Below, in pieces: positions 44,222 to 52,469 of a DNA stretch of 64,000 bases. Position 1 is the first letter of the stretch; every line of letters starts with the position of its first letter. The position numbers were made by a program, and so were the translations under genes. The notes beneath the pieces are model-generated. The model worked only from the letters and a program-made list of their open reading frames with translations, was not told the DNA's origin and made no database searches. The DNA is from Cupriavidus metallidurans CH34 (GTDB taxonomy: Bacteria; Pseudomonadota; Gammaproteobacteria; Burkholderiales; Burkholderiaceae), in contig NC_007974.2 of assembly GCF_000196015.1 (NCBI RefSeq), positions 1,364,001-1,428,000 on the forward strand, given 5' to 3'.

Positions 44222-44506
44222 ATGATCCGCTCGCTCTCCGACAAGACAACGGCCGCCATCTATTGCGGCCAGTCCGTTCACACACTGCCCGCTCACATTC
44301 AGGCCGACGCGCTGCGCAAGCTCGCGATCCTCGACGCTGCGTCGTCTCTTCCCGATATGGTCGCCCCACCCGCAAACCGGCTGGAACCAGTTCTTGGCAA
44401 GCGCCGCGGACACTGGCGCGTCCGCATTAAAGGTCCGTGGCATCTCTGTTTTCGCTTCATCAACGGCGAAGCCTGGGACGTCGGCATCGCCGAATACGAG
44501 GAATGA
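44222..44506 (+). CDS. higB: HigB-type toxin (RelE superfamily)
   Basis: 94 aa. A RelE/HigB fold with LRKLAILDAASSLPDMVAPPANRLEPVLGKRRGHWRVRIKGPWHLCFRF and a C-terminal VGIAEYEE, as in ribosome-dependent mRNA interferases of the HigB group. It would be neutralised by the following antitoxin; toxin-first order is the hallmark of higBA. Nine bases separate the two genes. Activity is inferred. Confidence 0.9.
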   Translation: MIRSLSDKTTAAIYCGQSVHTLPAHIQADALRKLAILDAASSLPDMVAPPANRLEPVLGKRRGHWRVRIKGPWHLCFRFINGEAWDVGIAEYEE

Positions 44507-44515
44507 GGAGCGCGC

Positions 44516-44863
44516 ATGACAATCAACCGCGAAGACTTGCGGCGCGCGGATTTTCGCAGCATTGCCACCGGCCAGCCGATTCCGCCGGCACACCCCGGCG
44601 ATGTACTGGAAACCGAGTTCATGGCGCCAAACGAACTGTCGGCGGAAGCATTGGCGGTGGCCTTGCATATGGCGCCGCAACGAATTCACGATATCGTGCG
44701 GCGTCAGCGAGCCATCTCGCCAGACACCGCCCTGCGGCTGGCCCGCTATTTCGGCACTAGTGCGGAATTCTGGGCGGGCCTCCAGACCGCATATGCACTG
44801 CGGCTGGCGCGCGCGACTGCAGGGGCGAACATCGAGCGCGACATCCAGCCGCTGACAGCATGA
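44516..44863 (+). CDS. higA: HigA-type antitoxin
   Basis: 115 aa with GAGGAG before ATG 44516. It carries HPGDVLETEFMAPNELSAEALAVALHMAPQRIHDIVRRQRAISPDTALRLARYFGTSAEFWAGLQ, the HigA-type XRE helix-turn-helix. It binds HigB and represses the operon. The C-terminus is short and helical. Confidence 0.92.
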   Translation: MTINREDLRRADFRSIATGQPIPPAHPGDVLETEFMAPNELSAEALAVALHMAPQRIHDIVRRQRAISPDTALRLARYFGTSAEFWAGLQTAYALRLARATAGANIERDIQPLTA

Positions 44864-44977
44864 CCTGCCCTTGCGCCACCACGACAGTGATGCTTACGCC
44901 ACCAAGGCCGTACCCCGTCACATGCCGATGGTATGCTCTGACTTTTCAATTCCCGCGCGCACAGGGCGCGCACCCTG

Positions 44978-46291
44978 ATGGAAATTGCCATACTTTTGGC
45001 GCTCATTCTGCTGAACGGGCTGTTCGCCATGTCCGAAATCGCGCTTGTGACGGCTCGCAAGGCCCGCCTTCAGCGCCATATCGACGAAGGCGACCGGGGC
45101 GCCATGGCTGCCGTGAAACTGGGCGAGGACCCTACCCGTTTCCTCTCGACTGTCCAGATCGGCATTACGTCGATCGGCGTGCTGAACGGCGTGGTTGGTG
45201 AATCCACGCTGGCGGCGCCACTTGGCGTATGGCTTCAGGGATTTGGTATTTCGGCCACTACTGCTGGATACGTTGCCACCGCGATCGTGGTGGCCGGCCT
45301 GACCTATTTCTCCATCGTGCTGGGCGAACTCGTGCCCAAGCGGCTGGGTCAGCTTGCGCCGGAAGCGATCGCCCGGATGGCCGCCCGCCCGATTTCGTTC
45401 CTCGCCGTTGCCTCCACCCCCTTCGTCAAGCTGCTGTCGAGCTCTACCCGCCTCGTGCTGCGCCTGCTTGGTGTGAAAACCAATCGCGGCCCGGCAGTTA
45501 CCGAGGAGGAAATCCACGCGCTACTGGTGGAAGGCTCGGAGGCCGGCATCATCGAGCAGCAGGAGCACACGATGGTGCGCAACGTGTTCCGCCTCGACGA
45601 CCGCCAACTCGCTTCGCTGATGGTGCCCCGTGGCGATGTGGTCTATCTGGATGTCGAGGAGAGCGAGGACGAGAACCTGCGCCGCATCGAGGAATCGGAC
45701 CACGCCCGCTTTCCGGTGGTACGCGGCGGGATGCACGACATTCTCGGCGTAGTCAGCGCCCGGCAAATGCTGGCCAAGCGCCTGCGCGGCGAAAAGGCCG
45801 AGCTGACAGCCGTGCTGCAGCCGGCGGTATTTGTGCCCGAAAGCGTGACCGGCATGGAACTGCTCGAGAACTTCCGCTCGTCCGGCGGGCAAGTTGCCTT
45901 CGTAATCGACGAGTACGGCGAAGTACTGGGCCTCGTCACACTCCAGGATCTCGTGGAAGCGATCACCGGCGAGTTCAAGCCGGATGCGGCCGGCGACGAA
46001 TGGGCCGTGCAGCGCGACGACGGATCATGGCTGTTGGACGGACTGATCCCGATTCCCGAACTCAAGGACCGCATCGGCCTGCGGGCGGTGCCGGAAGAGG
46101 CCAAGGAGCGTTATCACACGCTATCAGGCATGCTCCTGTTGCTTCTGGGTCGACTGCCGCAAACCACCGACGCCGTGCAGTGGGAGGACTGGAAGTTCGA
46201 GATTGTCGACATGGACGGCAAGCGCATCGACAAGGTGCTGGCCTCCCGCGTGCCGGCGGAGGACGGCCCCGAGCCCGATACCACCGGCTGA
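44978..46291 (+). CDS. CNNM/CorC-HlyC family membrane transporter-like protein
   Basis: 437 aa. An N-terminal CNNM (DUF21) membrane domain (about 1-180, including FLSTVQIGITSIGVLNG and VLGELVPKRLGQLAPE) is followed by a CBS pair (about 200-330, with VPRGDVVYLD and FVIDEYGEVLGLVTLQDLVEAITGE) and a CorC_HlyC C-terminal domain. Often called hemolysin-like, the family is now linked to Mg or Co transport. The start ATG 44978 gives the usual membrane start. No partner gene. Confidence 0.9.
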   Translation: MEIAILLALILLNGLFAMSEIALVTARKARLQRHIDEGDRGAMAAVKLGEDPTRFLSTVQIGITSIGVLNGVVGESTLAAPLGVWLQGFGISATTAGYVATAIVVAGLTYFSIVLGELVPKRLGQLAPEAIARMAARPISFLAVASTPFVKLLSSSTRLVLRLLGVKTNRGPAVTEEEIHALLVEGSEAGIIEQQEHTMVRNVFRLDDRQLASLMVPRGDVVYLDVEESEDENLRRIEESDHARFPVVRGGMHDILGVVSARQMLAKRLRGEKAELTAVLQPAVFVPESVTGMELLENFRSSGGQVAFVIDEYGEVLGLVTLQDLVEAITGEFKPDAAGDEWAVQRDDGSWLLDGLIPIPELKDRIGLRAVPEEAKERYHTLSGMLLLLLGRLPQTTDAVQWEDWKFEIVDMDGKRIDKVLASRVPAEDGPEPDTTG

Positions 46292-46313
46292 TCGGCAATA
46301 CTGATCGGCAATA
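46288..46313. repeat. 13-bp tandem duplication over the stop codon
   Basis: CTGATCGGCAATA occurs twice in tandem (46288-46300, 46301-46313). The first copy contains the TGA stop of the CNNM/CorC gene. Confidence 0.75.
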
Positions 46314-46347
46314 CCTGACCGGTACCGATCATTTCGATTGATCGATC

Positions 46348-46374
46348 AAAACGGACACTTCGGTGTCCGTTTTC
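46348..46374 (+). terminator. Rho-independent terminator
   Basis: AAAACGGACAC-TTCG-GTGTCCGTTTT (46348-46373), a UUCG-loop terminator of the CNNM/CorC gene. Confidence 0.9.
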
Positions 46375-46690
46375 ACTTGTTTCAAGCCGAGTGTGTTTAT
46401 CGCTCGCCACTGCCGTGTTCAAGATACGCGACAGCCGGGCAATCCCGATATTGCTCAAGATCAACTTTCGCTGCGACGATATGCCTGTGCCAACATCGTC
46501 GAATTACGATCTCGCAGGTTCCTGCCGTATTATCTGACCAGCCGTGCATAGGTAGTGCGACCGCGCACACCCCATAGACCCTGCCGCACCACCGGGGCGC
46601 GCCGGGCGCGAGTACATCAGGACGGAACGCAGTCGCGGTATCGCCGGCGGCTATTGCCTAACATGAACTTGCTGCCAGCAAACGTATTCG
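46375..46690. other. Intergenic region without a gene
   Basis: 316 bp before the degenerate EAL gene. No good ribosome site precedes the next start codon. A stretch at 46613-46640 resembles the SRP RNA tip loosely but does not fold like it (see rejected items). Confidence 0.35.
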
Positions 46691-48028
46691 ATGGACTCTG
46701 AAGCCAAAGACGCGCATTGGGGGGATGACCGCGCCCGCGAGCCTGCGCTGTCCGAGTCCCAGCCCGCCGCCTTTCTGGCAGCGCTTGCCGGGCATCGCGC
46801 GGAGATTGGCACCGCACATCCGCTGGCGATCGTGATCGTCCGCCTGGACCGTTTTCAGTTTGCCTGCGAAACGATCGGCAGCCGGCGCACCCGCCTGCTG
46901 CGGGCTGAGGTCAAATCCCGGATAGCCGGTGTCGGCGTCATGCCCGCCGTGATGCACTGGTTGAGTCCGGCCGACCTTGGCATCGCCTGCCTTCTGCCGG
47001 CAACCGCCGAAGAGATGGCCGAACTGAGCCAGAGCATTGCCACAGCGCTGCGGCTCCCCTACTCCGTCGACGGATTCGAGCTATTCCTCTCGTGCAGCAT
47101 CGGCACCGCCATCGACAGCCCGGAAAGCGCCACCGAACGCAATCTGCAGCAGGCGTTCGATGCCATGCTGCAGATCAACAGGCGTGGCGGTGGTGGTATT
47201 GCCAATGCCAGCCAGCCTGTTAGCCCGCGCATGGTGACCCTGCTGGCGGCACTGCCCGAGGCCGTTTCACGCGGCGAATTCAGCCTGCAGTTACAGCCTC
47301 GTGCGTTATTCGACACAGCGGAGATTGCCGCCTATACGGTGCGCTTACGCTGGCATCACCCAGTGCTTGGGCGTATTTCGCCGCAGGACTTCCTGCCAGC
47401 CGTCGAAGCGCTCGGCATGATGCGCGAAGTCGGCCACTGGCTGGTGCAACAGTTGCTGCAATTGATCCAGGAGTCCAAACATGTGGCAAAGGTCCAGTTC
47501 ACGCTGCTGGCGTCCAGCCCGCAGCTCCTGGCCGACGATGCAATCACCATGCTGCAGCGCGCTGTAGAAACATCCGGTATCTCCCCGGACCGTCTCTGCG
47601 TGGAGGTGCCAGTCCAGTGCATCAGCGCAGTTGCCGATGCCACGCAGAAAGCCGCACGACTACATGACTGCGGCATCCAGATTTCCCTTTCGGATTTCAC
47701 AGATGACCAGGTCAGCCGGCACGCGCTGGCATTGGTCGCACCGGACATGGTGATGCTCGATGCACGGCATCTGGGCAGTTCGGCGCAGGCGCGCGATGCT
47801 GCCACGTTGTTGCGCGCGGCATGTGTGTTCGCCAGGTCGCGGGGCGTGGCGGTCCATGCCCGGGGTGTGGAAACTCGCGCCCAGCTTGAGGCCGTACGCG
47901 ATTGGGGTTGCGATGGCGTGCAAGGCTATCTGTTGGCGCAGCCCTTTCCCGCGCAATGGCTGGTGCAGACCCACGCAGCCGTGGCCGAGCGCGCTCGCCA
48001 GCTCCTGCGGCCAACCAATTTGGTCTAA
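46691..48028 (+). CDS. Degenerate GGDEF/EAL-domain protein, likely non-catalytic
   Basis: 445 aa. Residues about 35-165 have a GGDEF-like fold without the GGDEF signature. Residues about 180-430 align with EAL domains but almost every catalytic position is changed: EAL reads TVRL, the metal-binding LNLS reads LLASS, the DDFG motif reads LSDFTDD, the Lys site reads MLDARHL, and AEGVE reads ARGVET. Only the fold markers such as DGVQGYLLAQPFP remain. It probably binds a nucleotide or a protein rather than cutting c-di-GMP. No membrane segment. Start uncertain. Confidence 0.8.
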   Translation: MDSEAKDAHWGDDRAREPALSESQPAAFLAALAGHRAEIGTAHPLAIVIVRLDRFQFACETIGSRRTRLLRAEVKSRIAGVGVMPAVMHWLSPADLGIACLLPATAEEMAELSQSIATALRLPYSVDGFELFLSCSIGTAIDSPESATERNLQQAFDAMLQINRRGGGGIANASQPVSPRMVTLLAALPEAVSRGEFSLQLQPRALFDTAEIAAYTVRLRWHHPVLGRISPQDFLPAVEALGMMREVGHWLVQQLLQLIQESKHVAKVQFTLLASSPQLLADDAITMLQRAVETSGISPDRLCVEVPVQCISAVADATQKAARLHDCGIQISLSDFTDDQVSRHALALVAPDMVMLDARHLGSSAQARDAATLLRAACVFARSRGVAVHARGVETRAQLEAVRDWGCDGVQGYLLAQPFPAQWLVQTHAAVAERARQLLRPTNLV

Positions 48029-48172
48029 CCGGCATTGAGGTGAGGCGCAACGCGCGGATCACATCAATTGCAGTACAGATGGACTTACACTTTGGCACAT
48101 ATCCTGCATCGACAAGTATCGGCGCGGCGATAAAATGTGCCCGTTGATTACTATCCCTGAAAGGAGCCCCTC

Positions 48173-48301
48173 GTGAAGAAAGGATGGATCTGGTGCGTAC
48201 TGGTCGCCACATTGCTGGCAGGCTGCAATACCATGGCAGGACTTGGCCAGGACATTCAGAAGGGCGGTCAGAAGCTTGAGAATTCGGCCGAGCGCAAGTA
48301 A
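48173..48301 (+). CDS. Entericidin-like small lipoprotein
   Basis: 42 aa starting at GTG 48173 behind AAAGGAG. A signal peptide ends in the lipobox LLAG|C (Cys18), followed by NTMAGLGQDIQKGGQKLENSA, the amphipathic helix of the EcnA/EcnB family. These tiny outer-membrane lipoproteins are linked to stationary phase and osmotic stress. It is monocistronic with its own terminator. Confidence 0.92.
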   Translation: MKKGWIWCVLVATLLAGCNTMAGLGQDIQKGGQKLENSAERK

Positions 48302-48337
48302 GACGGCTGAGCGCTCAGGTTGTCCAACTGAAGCATG

Positions 48338-48365
48338 AAAAAGGGGCGCTCGTGCGCCCCTTTTC
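48338..48365 (+). terminator. Rho-independent terminator of the entericidin gene
   Basis: AAAAGGGGCGC pairs with GCGCCCCTTTT across TCGT (48339-48364). The flanking T and A runs make it useful in both directions, so it may also end eda. Confidence 0.88.
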
Positions 48366-48419
48366 TTTTTCCTGTTGCGGCTTGCCAGTGCCGCATCCTA
48401 TCGACGACTGCCATCAGGC

Positions 48420-49061
48420 TCAGACCTTCCGCAACTGGGCCGCCTCTTCGGCCAGCTTGCGGATTCGCCCCCAATCCTTCGCCGCAACCGCATCCTTCGG
48501 CACCACCCACGAACCGCCTACGCACACAACGTTGGGCAAGGCCAGATAGTTGGGCGCTTTCGCCAGATCGATACCTCCAGTCGGGCAGAATTTGAGCTGA
48601 GAGAACGGCCCGTGCAGCGATTTCAGCATCTGCACGCCCCCGGCTGCCTCCGCCGGGAAGAACTTCAGGAATGAGAAGCCCGCTTCGAGCGCGAACATCG
48701 CCTCGCTCGCAGTCGCCACGCCCGGCAGCAGCGAAATACCCGCATCTTGAGCGCCATCGGCCAGCTTCTGCGTCAGCCCAGGCGACACCGCGAACTGAGC
48801 GCCAGCATCACGTACCGCCTGGAGTTGGTCAGTCGTCAGGACGGTTCCCGCGCCGACCACTGCTTCCGGCAAGGCCTTGGCGACGGCTTCCATCGCCTGC
48901 AATGCCACCGGTGTGCGCAGCGTGATCTCAAGCAGCGGCAGGCCTCCGGCCACCAAGGCCTCGCTGATATGCAGCGCGTCGTCGACGGAGTGGTATTCGA
49001 GCACCGGAATCACCGGCACATTGGTCAGTCGTTCGAGCAGAGGGGAAGCGTGGATGGGCAT
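48420..49061 (-). CDS. eda: 2-keto-3-deoxy-6-phosphogluconate aldolase
   Basis: 213 aa from ATG 49061. It splits KDPG into pyruvate and glyceraldehyde 3-phosphate (cytoplasmic, Entner-Doudoroff). Catalytic Glu45 (LEITLRT) and Schiff-base Lys133 (FLKFFPAE) are at the same positions as in the E. coli enzyme; AGTVLTTDQ and FCPTGGI complete the barrel. It is last in the D-serine-dehydratase-like, kdgK, eda series, 103 bp after kdgK. That gap contains an 8-bp tandem repeat. Confidence 0.95.
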   Translation of the reverse strand: MPIHASPLLERLTNVPVIPVLEYHSVDDALHISEALVAGGLPLLEITLRTPVALQAMEAVAKALPEAVVGAGTVLTTDQLQAVRDAGAQFAVSPGLTQKLADGAQDAGISLLPGVATASEAMFALEAGFSFLKFFPAEAAGGVQMLKSLHGPFSQLKFCPTGGIDLAKAPNYLALPNVVCVGGSWVVPKDAVAAKDWGRIRKLAEEAAQLRKV

Positions 49062-49080
49062 GACGGATCTTCGATAAATT

Positions 49081-49117
49081 GGTGCGTTGGTGCGTTGGTG
49101 CGTTGGTGCGTTGGTGC
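49081..49117. repeat. 8-bp tandem repeat in the kdgK-eda gap
   Basis: Four perfect GGTGCGTT copies (49081-49112) plus a partial fifth, about 20-55 bp upstream of the eda start codon. Slippage here would change the spacing between kdgK and eda or the eda leader. Confidence 0.85.
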
Positions 49118-49164
49118 AAGGGGCCGAATTGTCGTAAAACGGGACAAGGCTGTTGCCGAATGCA

Positions 49165-50100
49165 TCAGGCAATCACTGTGACGCCCTGCTCCAGCCGGGC
49201 CCGCACGGTTTCGGCATGGGGGATAGGCGCCACGGCCCCATAACCCGTGGTCGACAGCGCGGCGGCAATGTTGGCATAGCGAGCCGCATCGAACGGATCA
49301 GCGTCCGCAGCCAGCCGTGCGATGAAACTGCCGCCGAAGCAGTCGCCCGCGCCGGTGGCATCGACCGGACGTACGGGGAACGGCGCCACCAGCGCGCGCG
49401 ACTCCTGCGTGGCGATGTAACTGCCCTCTTCTCCGAGCTTCAGCGCAACCAGTTCCACACCGCAACCCAGCAGATAGTCGACGATCGCGTCGCGGTCATC
49501 GAGCCCGGTCAGGATCGTGATGTCGTCCCAGCTCGGCAGGCATATGTCGGTCAGGGAGAATGCCTCGCGCATGATGCCGCGCGCGCGGGCCAGCGACCAG
49601 AGCCGCAATCGCAGATTCGTGTCGAGCGATACTTTCGCCCCGGCCTTGCGCGCATGTTCCATCGCCGCCAGTCCTGCATCACAGGCGCTGGTGCTAATTG
49701 CCAGGCTGATACCGGAGAGATGCAGAAAGCGCGCCTGCGCGATGGTTGCCAGCGGCAACTGCTCATGGTGATAGCGGCTGGCCGCGGAACGCTCGCGCAG
49801 ATAGTCGAAGCGATGGCCGTGGTTGTCGTGGGAGACGAAATAAACCCCGGTGGGCGCAGAGGCATTGACCACCACGTGTCGGGTATCGACACGTTCCCGT
49901 GTCCACAACGCCAGCAACCGCTCACCGAAACTGTCGGCCCCTACTGCGGTGATATAGCCCGTGGTCGCGCCCTGGCGCGCGGCGGCAATGCAGAAATTGG
50001 AGGTATCGCCGCCAAAGCCCTGCAGGTAACGCGACGGATCGTCGGGCTGCTGGTTGAACTCGATCAGCGGTTCGCCATAGGCAAGGATATCGATACTCAT
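49165..50100 (-). CDS. kdgK: 2-keto-3-deoxygluconate kinase
   Basis: 311 aa PfkB-family sugar kinase. It phosphorylates KDG to KDPG. Motifs: LAYGEPLIEFNQ at the start, GFGGDTSNFCIAAARQG (substrate), and DATGAGDCFGGSFI with the catalytic Asp. GAGGAG precedes ATG 50100. It feeds the eda product next door and probably receives KDG from the lyase encoded 57 bp upstream. Confidence 0.92.
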   Translation of the reverse strand: MSIDILAYGEPLIEFNQQPDDPSRYLQGFGGDTSNFCIAAARQGATTGYITAVGADSFGERLLALWTRERVDTRHVVVNASAPTGVYFVSHDNHGHRFDYLRERSAASRYHHEQLPLATIAQARFLHLSGISLAISTSACDAGLAAMEHARKAGAKVSLDTNLRLRLWSLARARGIMREAFSLTDICLPSWDDITILTGLDDRDAIVDYLLGCGVELVALKLGEEGSYIATQESRALVAPFPVRPVDATGAGDCFGGSFIARLAADADPFDAARYANIAAALSTTGYGAVAPIPHAETVRARLEQGVTVIA

Positions 50101-50157
50101 CTCGGCTTCATCTCCTCTTCATTCCATTCGGTCTGGCCACAGGGACTGACACCGGGG

Positions 50158-51438
50158 TCAGAAGAACGTCTGAACAATGTCGATGACCTGGAACTGGCTG
50201 TCCAGCACGGGAATATGGCGCCACTTGTCGAAGGTCAGGCAAGGATGCGAGATATCAAAGGCAATCATATCGCCGACGCGGATGTCATCGCCAGCCTCGA
50301 TTTCCAGATAGGCGTGCTGATCCATCATGCCCGTCACTTTCCAGCGCGCCGGCGTGGCAACAGGGCCGGCCGCACCCGGACGATACATCTGCGCTGGTAT
50401 CGGCATGCCCGCATCGAACGCGGCATCCCGCTTGCCCATGCCGATGATGGCGCGGTTTGGCTCAGGAATCGACTGCACATAGGCCCAGAGCTGCAGCGCG
50501 GGCAGCAGGCCCTCCCGCATCTTCTGCGCCACCGGATTGCTCGCCAGGATGCGTTCCTGCGCCGCTCGATAGACGCCGACGTCGTGCGTCAGGTAGCACC
50601 CGGGACGCAGCACGATATCGATCGGCATCCCGATATCGGTGCGCGCGAACTCTTCGGCCACCACGTCGTACCATGCCGAGCCCGCGCCGGACATCACCAC
50701 CGGGCTGCGTCCGAAACGCCCCGCCGCGGCCAGTTCGCGCGTTACGGCCACCGTGCGCTGCAGAAGCTCGCGGATATCGGCTTCCTGCTGCAGCACGCCT
50801 TCATAGATCTCGACGCCAGCCAGCTTCAGGGCGTTCGGCCAGCGCGACAGCGCATCGAGCACGTCCGCCTGCTGCGCGGCATCGCGCACACCGGTCCGGC
50901 CGCCCTCCACACCCAGTTCCAGCAGCACCTGCAGCGTCTGACCACGCGCGTCGAAGAACGCGCCAAGCTGGTCGACGAGCGCGGCCGAATCTACCAGCGA
51001 GAAGAACTCGAATGACGGATCGGCGGCCAGCAGATCGGCAACGATCTCCATATTGCGCCGCCCCACAAGCTGATTGGCCATCAGCACGCGCTTGACGCCG
51101 TGCGCGGCTGCCGCCGCGGTCTGATGGGCGGTGGCCAGCGTGATGCCCCACGCGCCCTCGGCAAGCTGACGCGCGAACAGTTTCGGCGCCATCGTCGTCT
51201 TGCCATGCGGTGCCAGCTGCACGCCGTATGCGCCCATGAAATTGCGCATCCACTGCAGGTTGTGCGTCAGACGGTCTTCATAGAGCACTGCGGCCGGGAG
51301 ACTGAGCTCTTCGGCCAGCAGACGCCAGCCCGGCTGACCCGCCTCGGACGGCGTGAGCGGCGCGTCCAGACGCCCCATCGCCTTGTTCAGCGGATCGATC
51401 ATACCGGTCTGGTACTTTGTTTCACGCATGACTGACAT
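50158..51438 (-). CDS. D-serine dehydratase-like PLP enzyme, predicted D-glucosaminate dehydratase
   Basis: About 426 aa (ATG 51438 or 51429). A fold-type III, alanine-racemase-like barrel with the PLP Lys80 in LAPHGKTTMAPKLF and a C-terminal domain with the zinc pair His398-x-Cys400 (SHPC), as in DSD1-type D-serine dehydratases. These enzymes eliminate water and ammonia from beta-hydroxy D-amino acids. D-glucosaminate is such a compound, and its dehydration gives KDG, the substrate of the adjacent KdgK. The general class is secure; the substrate is inferred from context. Divergent from rpiR. Confidence 0.82.
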   Translation of the reverse strand: MSVMRETKYQTGMIDPLNKAMGRLDAPLTPSEAGQPGWRLLAEELSLPAAVLYEDRLTHNLQWMRNFMGAYGVQLAPHGKTTMAPKLFARQLAEGAWGITLATAHQTAAAAAHGVKRVLMANQLVGRRNMEIVADLLAADPSFEFFSLVDSAALVDQLGAFFDARGQTLQVLLELGVEGGRTGVRDAAQQADVLDALSRWPNALKLAGVEIYEGVLQQEADIRELLQRTVAVTRELAAAGRFGRSPVVMSGAGSAWYDVVAEEFARTDIGMPIDIVLRPGCYLTHDVGVYRAAQERILASNPVAQKMREGLLPALQLWAYVQSIPEPNRAIIGMGKRDAAFDAGMPIPAQMYRPGAAGPVATPARWKVTGMMDQHAYLEIEAGDDIRVGDMIAFDISHPCLTFDKWRHIPVLDSQFQVIDIVQTFF

Positions 51439-51474
51439 CACCCTGTCAAAATTCAATTGACGTAATGATAGCCT

Positions 51475-51492
51475 TGAAACTACGATATTTCA
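51475..51492. promoter_or_regulatory. Candidate RpiR operator
   Basis: TGAAA-N8-TTTCA is an inverted repeat in the 123-bp gap between the divergent lyase and rpiR genes. RpiR/MurR regulators often bind such TGAAA/TTTCA arms. It is placed to control both arms of the locus. Confidence 0.5.
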
Positions 51493-51561
51493 TCCTTGTT
51501 AGAAAGTAACATGCTTCGTCGGCCGAGGTGACCGGCGGGGCCCGCCCACCCACCGTACGCC

Positions 51562-52467
51562 ATGACCGCGCCCTTCGACATCCTGACCCGCATCGCCGAG
51601 CGTGGCCCGTCATTGCGACTGGCCGAGCAGAAAGTGGCGCAGGTGATCCTTGAGGATCTTGCAGGGGCGGCGGCTGCCAGCATCAACGAACTGGCACGCA
51701 AGGCGGCGGTCAGCGAGGCAAGTGTCACGCGCTTCGCAAAGGCCATCGGTTGCCGCGACGTCCGCGATCTGAAACTGCGCCTGGCACAAGCCACGGCAGT
51801 CGGATCGCGTTTCCTGCAACCGGCGCCGGGCCCGGTCGATACTGACGCACCGGCCGCGCTGGCCGAGCGCATCCACGCCGACGTTCTCGCCACGCTCGAA
51901 GTCAACCGAAAGCTGATCGATCCCGAGCGGATTGACATTGCCGCGCGCCTGTTACTCAACGCACGCATGGTCTACGCTTTTGGCATGGGTGGAGGCTCGA
52001 CCTTCATGGCCGACGAGGCGCGGTATCGGCTGGCGCGATTGGGGCACCCGGTGGCCACGTATCACGACGCGCTGCTGCAGAAGATGGTCGCCGCAACACT
52101 GACGCGCGATGACGTGGTACTGGCGTTCTCGGCCAGCGGCAGCGTGCCGGAGATACTGGCCAGTTGCGATATCGCGCGCGAGTATGGCGCGCGGCTGATT
52201 GCCGTGACCGCGCTTGGCTCGCCGCTGGCCGCGCGCGCCGACGTGCTCCTGCCCGTGCGGACGCTGGAAACGGATTTCATCTTCAAGCCGTCGGCCTCGC
52301 GCTACGCGATGCTGATGGTGCTGGACGTACTGTCCACCCGCTTTGCGCTGCTGCAACAGGAGCAAAGCAAGGAAAAGTTGCGCCGGCTGAAATACGTGCT
52401 GGATGCCCACCGAGGCGTCAGCCAGGACAGCGACGGGCCGGACAGCCGCCAGCCGCTCGGAGACTGA
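51562..52467 (+). CDS. RpiR/MurR-family transcriptional regulator
   Basis: 301 aa. An N-terminal HTH_6 domain (about 1-80, SINELARKAAVSEASVTRFAKAIGC) and a C-terminal SIS sugar-phosphate-binding domain (about 130-260, VYAFGMGGGSTFMADEARYRLARLG and VVLAFSASGSVPEI). Members usually sense phosphorylated sugars or sugar acids; here KDPG or KDG would be logical. Its stop codon is two bases before the deacylase start. Confidence 0.92.
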   Translation: MTAPFDILTRIAERGPSLRLAEQKVAQVILEDLAGAAAASINELARKAAVSEASVTRFAKAIGCRDVRDLKLRLAQATAVGSRFLQPAPGPVDTDAPAALAERIHADVLATLEVNRKLIDPERIDIAARLLLNARMVYAFGMGGGSTFMADEARYRLARLGHPVATYHDALLQKMVAATLTRDDVVLAFSASGSVPEILASCDIAREYGARLIAVTALGSPLAARADVLLPVRTLETDFIFKPSASRYAMLMVLDVLSTRFALLQQEQSKEKLRRLKYVLDAHRGVSQDSDGPDSRQPLGD

Positions 52468-52469
52468 CA

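Noticed and set aside
46605..46645. SRP RNA (4.5S) like string TCAGGACGGAACGCAG
   Set aside because: The GGAA tetraloop is not closed by a pairing stem, the asymmetric loop is missing and flanking bases do not form the long helix.
48420..51438. Plain Entner-Doudoroff/gluconate cluster
   Set aside because: No gluconate dehydratase (edd) or gluconokinase, whereas a D-amino-acid deacylase, RidA and a PLP lyase are present.
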